NCBI GenBank assembly: GCA_945861435.1
Contig: CAMAUX010000001.1
Location: 124,001 to 188,000 of the forward strand
Origin: Chthoniobacter flavus
GTDB lineage: Bacteria; Verrucomicrobiota; Verrucomicrobiia; Chthoniobacterales; Chthoniobacteraceae
Length of the DNA stretch: 64,000 nt
Direction: 5' to 3'
Shown here: positions 1-7,073 of the stretch, one piece after another
Layout: every line of letters starts with the position of its first letter
Numbering within the stretch: position 1 is the first letter of the stretch
The notes under the pieces: generated by a model
Told to the model about the DNA's origin: nothing
The model's database searches: none
The model's input: only the letters and a program-made list of their open reading frames with translations
Position numbers and translations under genes: made by a program

Positions 1-1287
1 CACGGCGCACTCGCGGATGGCGGGGTGTTCGAGGAGGGCGGCCTCGATTTCAAGAGCGGAGAGTTTATAGCCGCCGCTCTTGATAATATCGACGGAGAGA
101 CGGCCCATGATCCGGTAGTAGCCGGTCTCGAGCACCGCCATGTCGCCGGTGCGGAACCAGCCTTCGTCGAAGGAGTCGGCGCTCGCTTCGGGCCGGTTCC
201 AGTAAGCACGGAACACACCGGGGCCGCGTGTCTGGATCTCGCCGGGTGTGTCCTCGCCGGAGACGATGTCGCCGGATTCGGTCTTGAGGCGGACCTCGAC
301 GCCCGGAAGAGGAACGCCAACGGCGCCGGGGCGGCGTTCGCCTGTGTAGGGATTGGAGAGGATCATGCCGGTCTCGGTCATGCCGTAGCGTTCGAGGAGC
401 TTCTGTCCTGTGAGTGCGGTCCATTGTTCGTGGACGCTGGCGGGGAGTGCAGCGGAGCCGGACACCATGAGGCGCATGCTTGCGAATCCGGCGACGAGTG
501 CGGCGCGGTCCGCGGGCGCGGCGGATTCGAGGGCTTGGATGATCTTCACGTAAATGGTGGGCACCGCCATGAAGAGCGTGTAAGCGCGGGCGCGGACGCG
601 TCCCAGAATGGTGGCGAGATCGAAGCGTTCGAAGTGTTCCACCCGTGCGCCGGACCACAGCGCGCAGGCCGTGACATTGATGATCCCGTGAATGTGGTGC
701 ATGGGGAGGAAGAGCGGGATCCGGTCGGCGGCGGACCAGTGCCATGCGGTGACGAGGCTCTCGACTTGAGCCTGAAGGTTGGCGTGCGTGGTGACCACAC
801 CCTTGGGCCTGCTGGTCGTGCCGCTTGTGTAGAGGATCATGGCGCGACGGTCCGGTGTGAGTTCGGGGAGCGCGCCCGCAGCGTCGGATGCGGTTTTGTG
901 CGTGTCGTCGGTGACAAGGATGCGCACGCCAAGACGCTCGCAAAGCTTACGGATCTTGGAGGCGAGCGCGCTGGTGGTGGCGAGGAGGGATGCGCCGGAA
1001 TCGGTGAGGGCGTATTCCCATTCATTCTCGGTGGCGGAAAGGCAGATGGGGATTTTGATTCCGCCTGCGCGCCAGATGGCCCACTGCGCTGCGGTGTAGC
1101 CTGGACCAGCCGGGGCGAGCAGGGCGACGCGCGCTTCGTTGAGGTCCGCCGCGCCGGCGAGCAGCGCCGAGGCGAGGACGGCCGAGTGGTCGATGAGTTG
1201 CTGGTAGGTGTGCGCTTCGGAGCCGGACTCGAAGGCGATGCTGGTGGCGTGCGCATGCGCACGGGCGAGGAAGGGCAGTTCGGTCAT
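1..1287 (-). CDS. matB: Malonyl-CoA synthetase-like AMP-forming acyl-CoA ligase (3' end outside window)
   Basis: This is an ANL-superfamily adenylate-forming ligase, expected to join an acid (probably malonate) to CoA using ATP in the cytoplasm. The minus-strand frame is open from an ATG at 1285-1287 to base 1, giving 429 residues, so the C-terminal part lies outside. The phosphate-binding motif YTSGTTSRPKG sits near residue 153. Further on come YGMTETGM, which is the A5-type motif, and GWFRTGD, which is the A7-type motif. The start overlaps the stop of madM by four bases (ATGA), so the genes are translationally coupled. Substrate assignment rests mainly on the adjacent MadL/MadM malonate transporter genes; MatB-type ligases are known to activate malonate. 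Another short-chain acid is possible. The hinge and catalytic-lysine region is not visible. Confidence 0.8.
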   Translation of the reverse strand, partial: MTELPFLARAHAHATSIAFESGSEAHTYQQLIDHSAVLASALLAGAADLNEARVALLAPAGPGYTAAQWAIWRAGGIKIPICLSATENEWEYALTDSGASLLATTSALASKIRKLCERLGVRILVTDDTHKTASDAAGALPELTPDRRAMILYTSGTTSRPKGVVTTHANLQAQVESLVTAWHWSAADRIPLFLPMHHIHGIINVTACALWSGARVEHFERFDLATILGRVRARAYTLFMAVPTIYVKIIQALESAAPADRAALVAGFASMRLMVSGSAALPASVHEQWTALTGQKLLERYGMTETGMILSNPYTGERRPGAVGVPLPGVEVRLKTESGDIVSGEDTPGEIQTRGPGVFRAYWNRPEASADSFDEGWFRTGDMAVLETGYYRIMGRLSVDIIKSGGYKLSALEIEAALLEHPAIRECAV

Positions 1288-2054
1288 GGGGTGGGAAAAA
1301 GAAGACGGACGATGAAGAACAACAGCGACGGACCGAGCAGGCAGCCGAGTCCGGTGTGAAATGTGGCCACGAGCGCGCCGTACGGGACGAGGCGGCGGTC
1401 GGTGGCGGCAAGGCCCGCAGAGACGCCGCTCACGGTGCCCGCAAGGCCGCCGAAGACCATTGCGGAACGCGGCGTCTTGAGACGGAGAAAGCGCGCGGCG
1501 GCCGGGGTGGAGATCATGACAAGGATGGCCTTCACCACACCGGTGGCGATGCTGAGAGCCATGATGTCGGAACTGGCGCCGAGCGCGGTGCCGGTGACGG
1601 GACCAACAATGTAGGTGATGGCGCCTGCGCCGAGGGTGGTCATGCTCACGGCATCGCGGTAGCCGAAAGCCCATGCCACCGAGGCGCCGACGAGAAAGGG
1701 GAGCACGGTGCCGAGCAGCAGTGCGATGGCGCCGACCCAGCCTGCGCGGCGGGCTTCCTCGGGCTGCACTTCAAAGGAGGTCGCGACGATGGCGAAGTCG
1801 CGCAGCATGTTGCCACCCATGAGTCCGATTCCACTGAAGAATGCGAGGTCCGCAAGGCCGCGGGTGCCGCCGGAGACCTTGCCGCCGACGTAAGCGAGCG
1901 CGAGGCCGATGAGGATGGCGAAAGCCGATCCCTGCACGCGGCCAAGTGTGAGCTTTTTGGAAAGGAAGGCGGAGAGGAGCGTGACTGCGCCGACGAGTGC
2001 GAAGGCGCCCACGAGGCCGTTGTCGCGCGCAGTTTTCTCAAGGATTTCCCACAT
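1284..2054 (-). CDS. madM: Malonate transporter subunit MadM
   Basis: This is a 256-residue polytopic inner-membrane protein that matches MadM in length and sequence character. MadM is the larger subunit of the two-component malonate carrier MadLM. Several hydrophobic segments are visible, for example around residues 15-31, 41-58, 105-130 and 140-160, with glycine-rich stretches such as GIGLMGGNMLRD and ITYIVGPVTGTALGAS. The ATG lies inside the 3' end of madL (17-base overlap) and the stop overlaps the ligase start (ATGA), so the three genes form one operon. Known MadLM systems couple malonate uptake to sodium or protons. The ion used here cannot be read from the sequence. Confidence 0.9.
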   Translation of the reverse strand: MWEILEKTARDNGLVGAFALVGAVTLLSAFLSKKLTLGRVQGSAFAILIGLALAYVGGKVSGGTRGLADLAFFSGIGLMGGNMLRDFAIVATSFEVQPEEARRAGWVGAIALLLGTVLPFLVGASVAWAFGYRDAVSMTTLGAGAITYIVGPVTGTALGASSDIMALSIATGVVKAILVMISTPAAARFLRLKTPRSAMVFGGLAGTVSGVSAGLAATDRRLVPYGALVATFHTGLGCLLGPSLLFFIVRLLFPTP

Positions 2055-2448
2055 GATGCGCTGGTTCTGGCTGAGGGGTGGAGGGATCGGAGGGCGGGGG
2101 TTCGGCGCGATTGATGGCGGCGACGCAGAGTCCGCAGACCAACACGCTGCCGGTGGCGGCGGCGAGTGCGAGAGGGCCTCCGCGGAGGGCGGCGACGACG
2201 TTCTGCTGCATCGCCATCGCGACCACCACGGGGATGTAGAGAGCGCCCCAATAATGCACCCCGCTCTCGGAGGCCGTGGAAAGCCAGCCCATCCGTCGCA
2301 GCACGAGGCGGGAGAGAATGAGCAGCAGCATGGCGATGCCCACGCCGCCTACGTTCGCAGGGATGCCGAGGGCGCGCCCGAGAAGATCGCCGGCCACAAT
2401 TCCTGCGAGATGACAGAGTGCGAGCAGAGCGGTGCCGTAGATCACCAT
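2038..2448 (-). CDS. madL: Malonate transporter subunit MadL
   Basis: This is a small membrane protein of 136 residues, the usual MadL size, and the partner of MadM. It opens with MVIYGTALLALCHLAGIVAG and carries about four hydrophobic segments, including one around residues 30-50 with GGVGIAMLLLILSRL. A longer frame reaches back to 2523, but the extra residues are proline-rich and unlike the family, so the ATG at 2446-2448 is preferred. The C-terminal tail is polar and proline-rich. It is first in the madL-madM-ligase operon. The 177-bp gap to the divergent peptidase gene must hold its promoter, though none is obvious. No decarboxylase (mdc) genes are visible here, which points to CoA ligation as the route for imported malonate. 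Confidence 0.85.
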   Translation of the reverse strand: MVIYGTALLALCHLAGIVAGDLLGRALGIPANVGGVGIAMLLLILSRLVLRRMGWLSTASESGVHYWGALYIPVVVAMAMQQNVVAALRGGPLALAAATGSVLVCGLCVAAINRAEPPPSDPSTPQPEPAHHVGNP

Positions 2449-2625
2449 GGGGTGGGTGGGGGTGGGAGTCAGCAGGAACTGACGGCCGCATCCTCTGGAG
2501 GAGGGGAGGGGATGGGAAGTCACAAATGGCGGTCAACGCGTGATGTGCCGCCGGCATTTGCGCAGGGGGCGGAGGGTTTCCCGGCTTTCCTGAAGGCCTC
2601 GGGAAGAGCATGGTGAAAGACTGCG

Positions 2626-4452
2626 ATGAAAACCGAATCCTCCCCATTTCCCGACCGCTGGTCCCTTGAATCGTGGTTCCCGAAGTTTGGAGGGAGTGAT
2701 TATCAATCGTTCAAGGAGGCTCTTGCGATGGAACTACCGGCGATGGCGGCGCGGGCTTCGATTCTTGCTGAGAAGAAAGCGGCGGCGCTGGATCCGGGAG
2801 AGTTGGCGAAAGCATTGCAGGAGGCGGAGGTGTTGGGCGACCGGTTCGGGCTGCTTTCCTCGTATCTGGGATGTCTCTCGGCGGACGATGCGAACGATGA
2901 GGCGGTGAAGGCCGATGAGGCTTGGCTGGCAACGCTGGAGGCAGAGGCGGTGAAACTCCATGCCTGCCTGCGTTCCGCGCTCGCGCGCCTCGACGACGCT
3001 GCTTTCCAGAGCCTGCTGCAAGATCCGCTCCTCACCGATGCCGGGTACGCGCTTGCGCAGATGCGCACGGAGGGGCGTCGCCAGATGAGCGCAGAGATGG
3101 AGGCGCTCGCCGCGGAACTCAATGTGGACGGCCTTCACGCGTGGGGTCGCCTTTACGATACGCTCTCGGGGCGGATGGAATTCGTCATGCAATTTCCGGA
3201 CGGGCGCACCGAGACCGTTCCGATGAGCCGTCGCCGCGCGCTGATGTCCGAGCCGGACCGGCGCCTGCGCGCAGCGGCGTTTCGTGACGGACAGAAGCCG
3301 TGGAACGATCATGCGGTGACGCTGGCCGCCGCGCTCAACGGGATCGCAGGGACGCGCCTGAGTTTGTACGGGCGCCGCGGGATCGGGCACTTTCTGGACA
3401 CCCCGCTTTTCGACGCGGGGATGACGCGCGCTTCGCTGGAGGCGATGTTGGAGGCGATCCACACGCAGTTGGAACTGCCCCGGCGGGCGATGCGCGCAGC
3501 TGCGCGGTTGCAGGGCACTCTGGCGCTCCATTACTTCGACCTCGAGGCTCCCCAGGTCGCGGCGCCGGACGCAGCGAAGCTCACATGGGACGATGCCTGT
3601 GCGACGGTGGACCGTGCTTTCAGCGCCGCGTATCCCGAGCTCGGTGCGTATTTCCGCGAGATGCTGGATCAGCGTTGGATCGAGGCGCAACCGCGCGCGG
3701 GCAAGCGGCCGACGGCTTTTTGCACCGGCTCCCGGCTGCGGGCCGAGGAGCGTGTGTACATGACCTTCCACGGCACGGTGCATGACATGGTGACCCTCGC
3801 TCATGAGGTCGGTCATGCGTGGCATGCGCGGGTGCTGCGGCCTGCGCGCGCGTACGCGGCCGGTTATCCCATGACGCTCGCGGAGACGGCCTCCAATTTT
3901 GGTGAGATGATCCTGCTCGACGGTCTGATGCGGGATCCCGGGATGAACGCGGCGACCAAGGCGTATCTGCTCGATCAGGAGATGTTGCGCGCCCACGCCT
4001 ACCTCGTGAACATCCCGATGCGCTACGAGTTCGAGAGGCAGTTCTATGGGGAGCGCGCTGCGGGTGAGGTTTCCGTGAGCCGGCTCGGCGAGTTGATGGA
4101 GGGCGCCCAGCGCAAGCTCTACGGTGATACACTGATCGCGGATGGGACGGATCCGATGTTCTGGGCGTCGAAACTGCACTTCTTCATCACGGGAGTGTCG
4201 TTCTACAATTTCCCGTACGTCTTTGGTTACCTGCTGAGTCATGCGCTGTTCGCGCGGTTTCAGGAGGAAGGCGCCGGATTTCTGCGCAACTACGAGGCGT
4301 TCCTTGCGTCCACGGGCAGGGCGTCCTGCGAGGATGTGGTGAGGCAGACGCTGGGCGAGGATCTCACGCAGCCGGAGTTCTGGGCGCGCGCGGTGAGAGC
4401 GATGGAGCCATCGCTGCGGGCGTACGAGCAGGTGGCGGACGTTGGAGTGTAA
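2626..4452 (+). CDS. M3 family oligoendopeptidase (PepF-like)
   Basis: This is a 608-residue zinc metallopeptidase of family M3, expected to cut short peptides in the cytoplasm; no signal peptide is present. The zinc motif HEVGH is at residues 393-397 and is followed by ETASNFGEM from residue 420, which supplies the third zinc ligand in this family. The N-terminal half is helical and charged (PepF/M3B-type N-terminal domain). The length agrees with PepF-like enzymes of about 560-610 residues. The start at 2626 is the first ATG of the frame. The gene is divergent from the malonate operon and followed by non-coding repeats, so it is probably transcribed alone. The peptide substrates cannot be inferred. 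Confidence 0.9.
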   Translation: MKTESSPFPDRWSLESWFPKFGGSDYQSFKEALAMELPAMAARASILAEKKAAALDPGELAKALQEAEVLGDRFGLLSSYLGCLSADDANDEAVKADEAWLATLEAEAVKLHACLRSALARLDDAAFQSLLQDPLLTDAGYALAQMRTEGRRQMSAEMEALAAELNVDGLHAWGRLYDTLSGRMEFVMQFPDGRTETVPMSRRRALMSEPDRRLRAAAFRDGQKPWNDHAVTLAAALNGIAGTRLSLYGRRGIGHFLDTPLFDAGMTRASLEAMLEAIHTQLELPRRAMRAAARLQGTLALHYFDLEAPQVAAPDAAKLTWDDACATVDRAFSAAYPELGAYFREMLDQRWIEAQPRAGKRPTAFCTGSRLRAEERVYMTFHGTVHDMVTLAHEVGHAWHARVLRPARAYAAGYPMTLAETASNFGEMILLDGLMRDPGMNAATKAYLLDQEMLRAHAYLVNIPMRYEFERQFYGERAAGEVSVSRLGELMEGAQRKLYGDTLIADGTDPMFWASKLHFFITGVSFYNFPYVFGYLLSHALFARFQEEGAGFLRNYEAFLASTGRASCEDVVRQTLGEDLTQPEFWARAVRAMEPSLRAYEQVADVGV

Positions 4453-4496
4453 CGGTTGCGCGGCGGCCGGTGGATGAGGCGATGCTTGGAAGAGAC

Positions 4497-4776
4497 AGGC
4501 GTTCTCTCCCTCTTTTTTGCAGCTTCGTGCCTTGGCGCCATGGTGTGAGAACCTGCGACTGAAGGGCACACCACGGAGACAAGAAGCGGGAGCCGATACG
4601 GACAGGCAAAGTTTCCTAGCATCGTCGCGCTTCTCGCGCCCGCTGCAGGGGCGCGTCGCGTGGGGACATGGAATCCGGTGGTTCTCTCCATCCGCTTTGC
4701 GGATTGCGTTCACCGACCGGCTAATTGCTTTCATGCCTCCGGCATGCGGACGGTGAGAGCGACTGTTTCGTGGCCG
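4497..4776 (+). repeat. Dispersed non-coding repeat, tandem copy 1 of 280 bp
   Basis: This copy and the one at 4791-5070 align without visible length change at a constant offset of 294 bases. A third, partial copy lies inverted at 12806-12976. The repeat contains the motif AGCCGATACGGACAGGC (4591-4607), a GC-rich block rich in CGCG, a hairpin with arms ATCCGC and GCGGAT around TTT, and the small palindrome CATGCCTCCGGCATG near its right end. Short open frames cross it in several directions, but they run through the hairpins and differ between copies, so I regard it as non-coding. Confidence 0.85.
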
Positions 4777-4790
4777 TGCCTGAACGGGAT

Positions 4791-5070
4791 AGGCGTTCTC
4801 TCCCCCTTTTTTGCAGCTTCGTGCCTTGGTGCCATGGTGTGAGAAATTGCGACTGAAGGGCACACCACGGAGCCAAGACGCGGGAGCCGATACGGACAGG
4901 CAAAGTCTCCTAGCATCGTCGCGCTTCTCGCGCCCGCTGCAGGGGCGCGTCGCGTGGGGACATGGAATCCGGCCGGTTCCCTGCGTCCGAGTTGCGGACT
5001 GCGATCACCACCGGCTAATCGCTTTCATGCCTCCGGCATGTGGACGGTGAGAGCGACTGTTTCGTGGCCG
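4791..5070 (+). repeat. Dispersed non-coding repeat, tandem copy 2 of 280 bp
   Basis: This is the second copy of the element at 4497-4776, separated from it by 14 bp. In the central hairpin, ATCCGC-TTT-GCGGAT of copy 1 becomes GTCCG-AGTTG-CGGAC here. Both arms have changed in a compensatory way, which suggests that folding matters. The flanks up to 5210 hold no recognisable gene. Confidence 0.85.
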
Positions 5071-5214
5071 AGCTACCCCATCCGGGCATGGCCGATGCCC
5101 TTAACCAAGTGCCATTCTTGCCTGTCATGCCAGGCCACTGGTCCTGAAGGCATGGGAGGCATCAGCCGGGTGGACGCGCGTCCCCGCTCACGCATCGGGC
5201 AGGCTCCTTTGGCG

Positions 5215-5244
5215 TTGATTTACATTTCTATACATGCAAATTAT
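5215..5244 (+). promoter_or_regulatory. Possible promoter/operator region of the IclR operon
   Basis: An AT-rich stretch stands out in a GC-rich genome directly before the IclR gene. TTGATT at 5215-5220 could serve as a -35 box. AATTAT at 5239-5244 could be a -10 box, with an 18-base spacer. The spacer (containing TTTCTATACATGC) could also be an operator for autoregulation, as is common for IclR proteins. No strong palindrome is present, so this is a weak prediction. Confidence 0.3.
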
Positions 5245-5259
5245 CGCACACATAGAAAC

Positions 5260-6078
5260 ATGAGTGCCCCCCGCTCTTCGCCCAAAAAACCAAGTTCTCC
5301 GGTCCACGATTCTGGGTTCAGCACGCCCAGCCTTGATCGCGCCCTCGCCGTGTTGAGCTGTCTGGGTCGGCATTCACTGGGACTCACACTGTCGGAGGTC
5401 GCCGCGGAACTCGGTCTTTCCGTCAACTTTGTCTACCGGGTCACGCAGTCCCTCGTGGCGCACGGCTACGTCGTGAGGGATGCGGACAAGCGCTTCAGCA
5501 TCGGTGCGCGGATGCTCTCGCTGTGCCAGCCGGTGGTGGACGATGTGCCGCTGGCCGAGGCGGCCCTTCCGGCGATGCGCTGGTTAAGTGAGCAGACCGG
5601 TGAGGCCGCCCATCTGGGGATGATCACGGGCCATGAAGTCATCGTGCTGGAGAGGGTGATCGGGCGGGCGTTGATCAAATTCTACGTGGAAAGAGGGACC
5701 CGCTTTCCGCTGCATACAAGCGGTCCCGGCAAAGTGATGCTGGCCTTCATGCCGGACGCACAGCGCGATGCGATCCTTGCCGGCATGCAATTCGAGCGCT
5801 ACCAATCCCGTACGATCACCAGTCGCAGGGGGTTCTTGAAGTGTTTGGCCGCGGTGCGCGAATGCGGCGTTGCCTCTGATCTCGGAGAGCATCTCGCCGG
5901 CCATCACTGCCTCGGGGCCCCTGTTTTCGGGCCCGATGGAAGCGCGGTTGCGAGCCTTTGGATTAGTGCGCCGAGTCAGCGCCTGAGCGAGGAGAGAATG
6001 ATGTCGCTGGCGTCCACGGTCCGAAAGGCCGGAGAGATGGCGACTCAGGCCTTCAACCCGCCCCCACGCATTGTATGA
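5260..6078 (+). CDS. IclR-family transcriptional regulator
   Basis: This 272-residue protein has the IclR layout. The N-terminal winged helix-turn-helix lies at about residues 20-80, where LTLSEVAAELGLSVNFVYRV looks like the recognition unit. The C-terminal effector-binding domain spans about residues 85-260 and contains LHTSGPGKVMLAF, the conserved region around the ligand pocket. The frame is open further upstream, but that part runs through the 280-bp repeat, so the ATG at 5260 is preferred. Its stop overlaps the start of the next gene (ATGA at 6075-6078), so it is cotranscribed with the secreted propeller, DUF1592 and DUF1552 genes and probably controls them. IclR proteins commonly sense small carbon compounds. 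The ligand is unknown. Confidence 0.9.
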   Translation: MSAPRSSPKKPSSPVHDSGFSTPSLDRALAVLSCLGRHSLGLTLSEVAAELGLSVNFVYRVTQSLVAHGYVVRDADKRFSIGARMLSLCQPVVDDVPLAEAALPAMRWLSEQTGEAAHLGMITGHEVIVLERVIGRALIKFYVERGTRFPLHTSGPGKVMLAFMPDAQRDAILAGMQFERYQSRTITSRRGFLKCLAAVRECGVASDLGEHLAGHHCLGAPVFGPDGSAVASLWISAPSQRLSEERMMSLASTVRKAGEMATQAFNPPPRIV

Positions 6079-7058
6079 AAGCCGCTCTCCTGCTTCTCCT
6101 CTCCATGGCGATGAACCTGCCGGTTTGCGCAGCGGAACGCTTTCTTCTCGCGGCAGACAACCAAGTCATCGAGGTCGATCGTTCCGGCAAGGTCACCGAG
6201 ATCTTAAAGCATCCCGGCCATGGTGGCATTTATGATGCGTGGCGCCTGCCCGATGGCGGCTTTGCTTATTCGCATCGCGGAGGATTAGCCGTCTTTGATG
6301 CGAACAAGAAACTCCTCATGGAGCATTCCGCGGTGCGCGGGGATAAGGGTTCCGAGGCGAACAGCTGTGCGGTTCTCGATGGCGGGTTGCGGTTCGCCTT
6401 GATGGATAGCGGCGCCAGCCAGATTCGTACGGTGGATCGCCGCGGTACCGTGGTGGCCGAGACACCGTTGCCAGATCTTTCCAATGAGCCCATGCACTTC
6501 CGCTACCGGACCATCCGAGAGATCCCGGGCGCGAATGCTTTCTGGGTGTGCCAATACGGTCGGAAGACGATCCTCAAGATTGAGGCCAACACTGGCAGGG
6601 TACTGCAGTCCATCTCGCTCGAGCCTTTGCTGGCTTCAACGCCGAGCGTGAAGAAAGCCTTTGCCGTAACACAGAGCGGCGACGGCTCGCTGTATGTCTC
6701 CACCTCGACGGGATGCCAGTTGCTGCACGTGGACGGCGATGGAAAGAAGCTGGCGTGCTGGACTACACAGGATCTGGCCGTTTCCTGCCGGTACTTGCTG
6801 GGAATGCAGCGCCTAGGGAACGGCAACCTGCTTGTCGCATGCGGAGATTATCATCTCAAAAATCCCGGTGAAGGCAGCGATCTGCTGGTGGAGATCGATG
6901 GAAGCGGCAGGGTTGTCTGGCGACTCCAACGCGATCAGTTGGTGGATCAGATCGAGGGCGCCGTTGAGAAAAGCACGGGAATGGAGGAGATGCGGATTAC
7001 TAATGTGCATGCCTATGACAGTGACCATTTGGATGAGTGCCTGAATGTGCGGCGGTAA
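6075..7058 (+). CDS. Secreted beta-propeller-like protein of unknown function
   Basis: This 327-residue protein has a signal peptide (MKAALLLLLSMAMNLPVCAA). The mature part shows repeated short strands and turns such as VIEVDRSGKVTEILKH, GLAVFDANKKLL, QIRTVDRRGTVVAET, ILKIEANTGRVLQ and LLVEIDGSGRVVWRL. These repeats resemble blades of an NHL- or PQQ-like propeller. No catalytic motif is recognisable. It lies between the IclR regulator (4-bp overlap) and a DUF1592 cytochrome gene (15-bp gap), so a role as a periplasmic binding or assisting protein for that block is plausible, though this is inference. Confidence 0.7.
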   Translation: MKAALLLLLSMAMNLPVCAAERFLLAADNQVIEVDRSGKVTEILKHPGHGGIYDAWRLPDGGFAYSHRGGLAVFDANKKLLMEHSAVRGDKGSEANSCAVLDGGLRFALMDSGASQIRTVDRRGTVVAETPLPDLSNEPMHFRYRTIREIPGANAFWVCQYGRKTILKIEANTGRVLQSISLEPLLASTPSVKKAFAVTQSGDGSLYVSTSTGCQLLHVDGDGKKLACWTTQDLAVSCRYLLGMQRLGNGNLLVACGDYHLKNPGEGSDLLVEIDGSGRVVWRLQRDQLVDQIEGAVEKSTGMEEMRITNVHAYDSDHLDECLNVRR

Positions 7059-7073
7059 GCTCATTTCAATCCC

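Noticed and set aside
4660-5050. Short open frames in the 280-bp repeat copies
   Set aside because: They read through the hairpins, are unrelated to known proteins and are not kept in the third copy.
5100-5210. Possible promoter or small gene after the tandem repeat
   Set aside because: Nothing distinct from background was visible; the AT-rich element begins only at about 5215.
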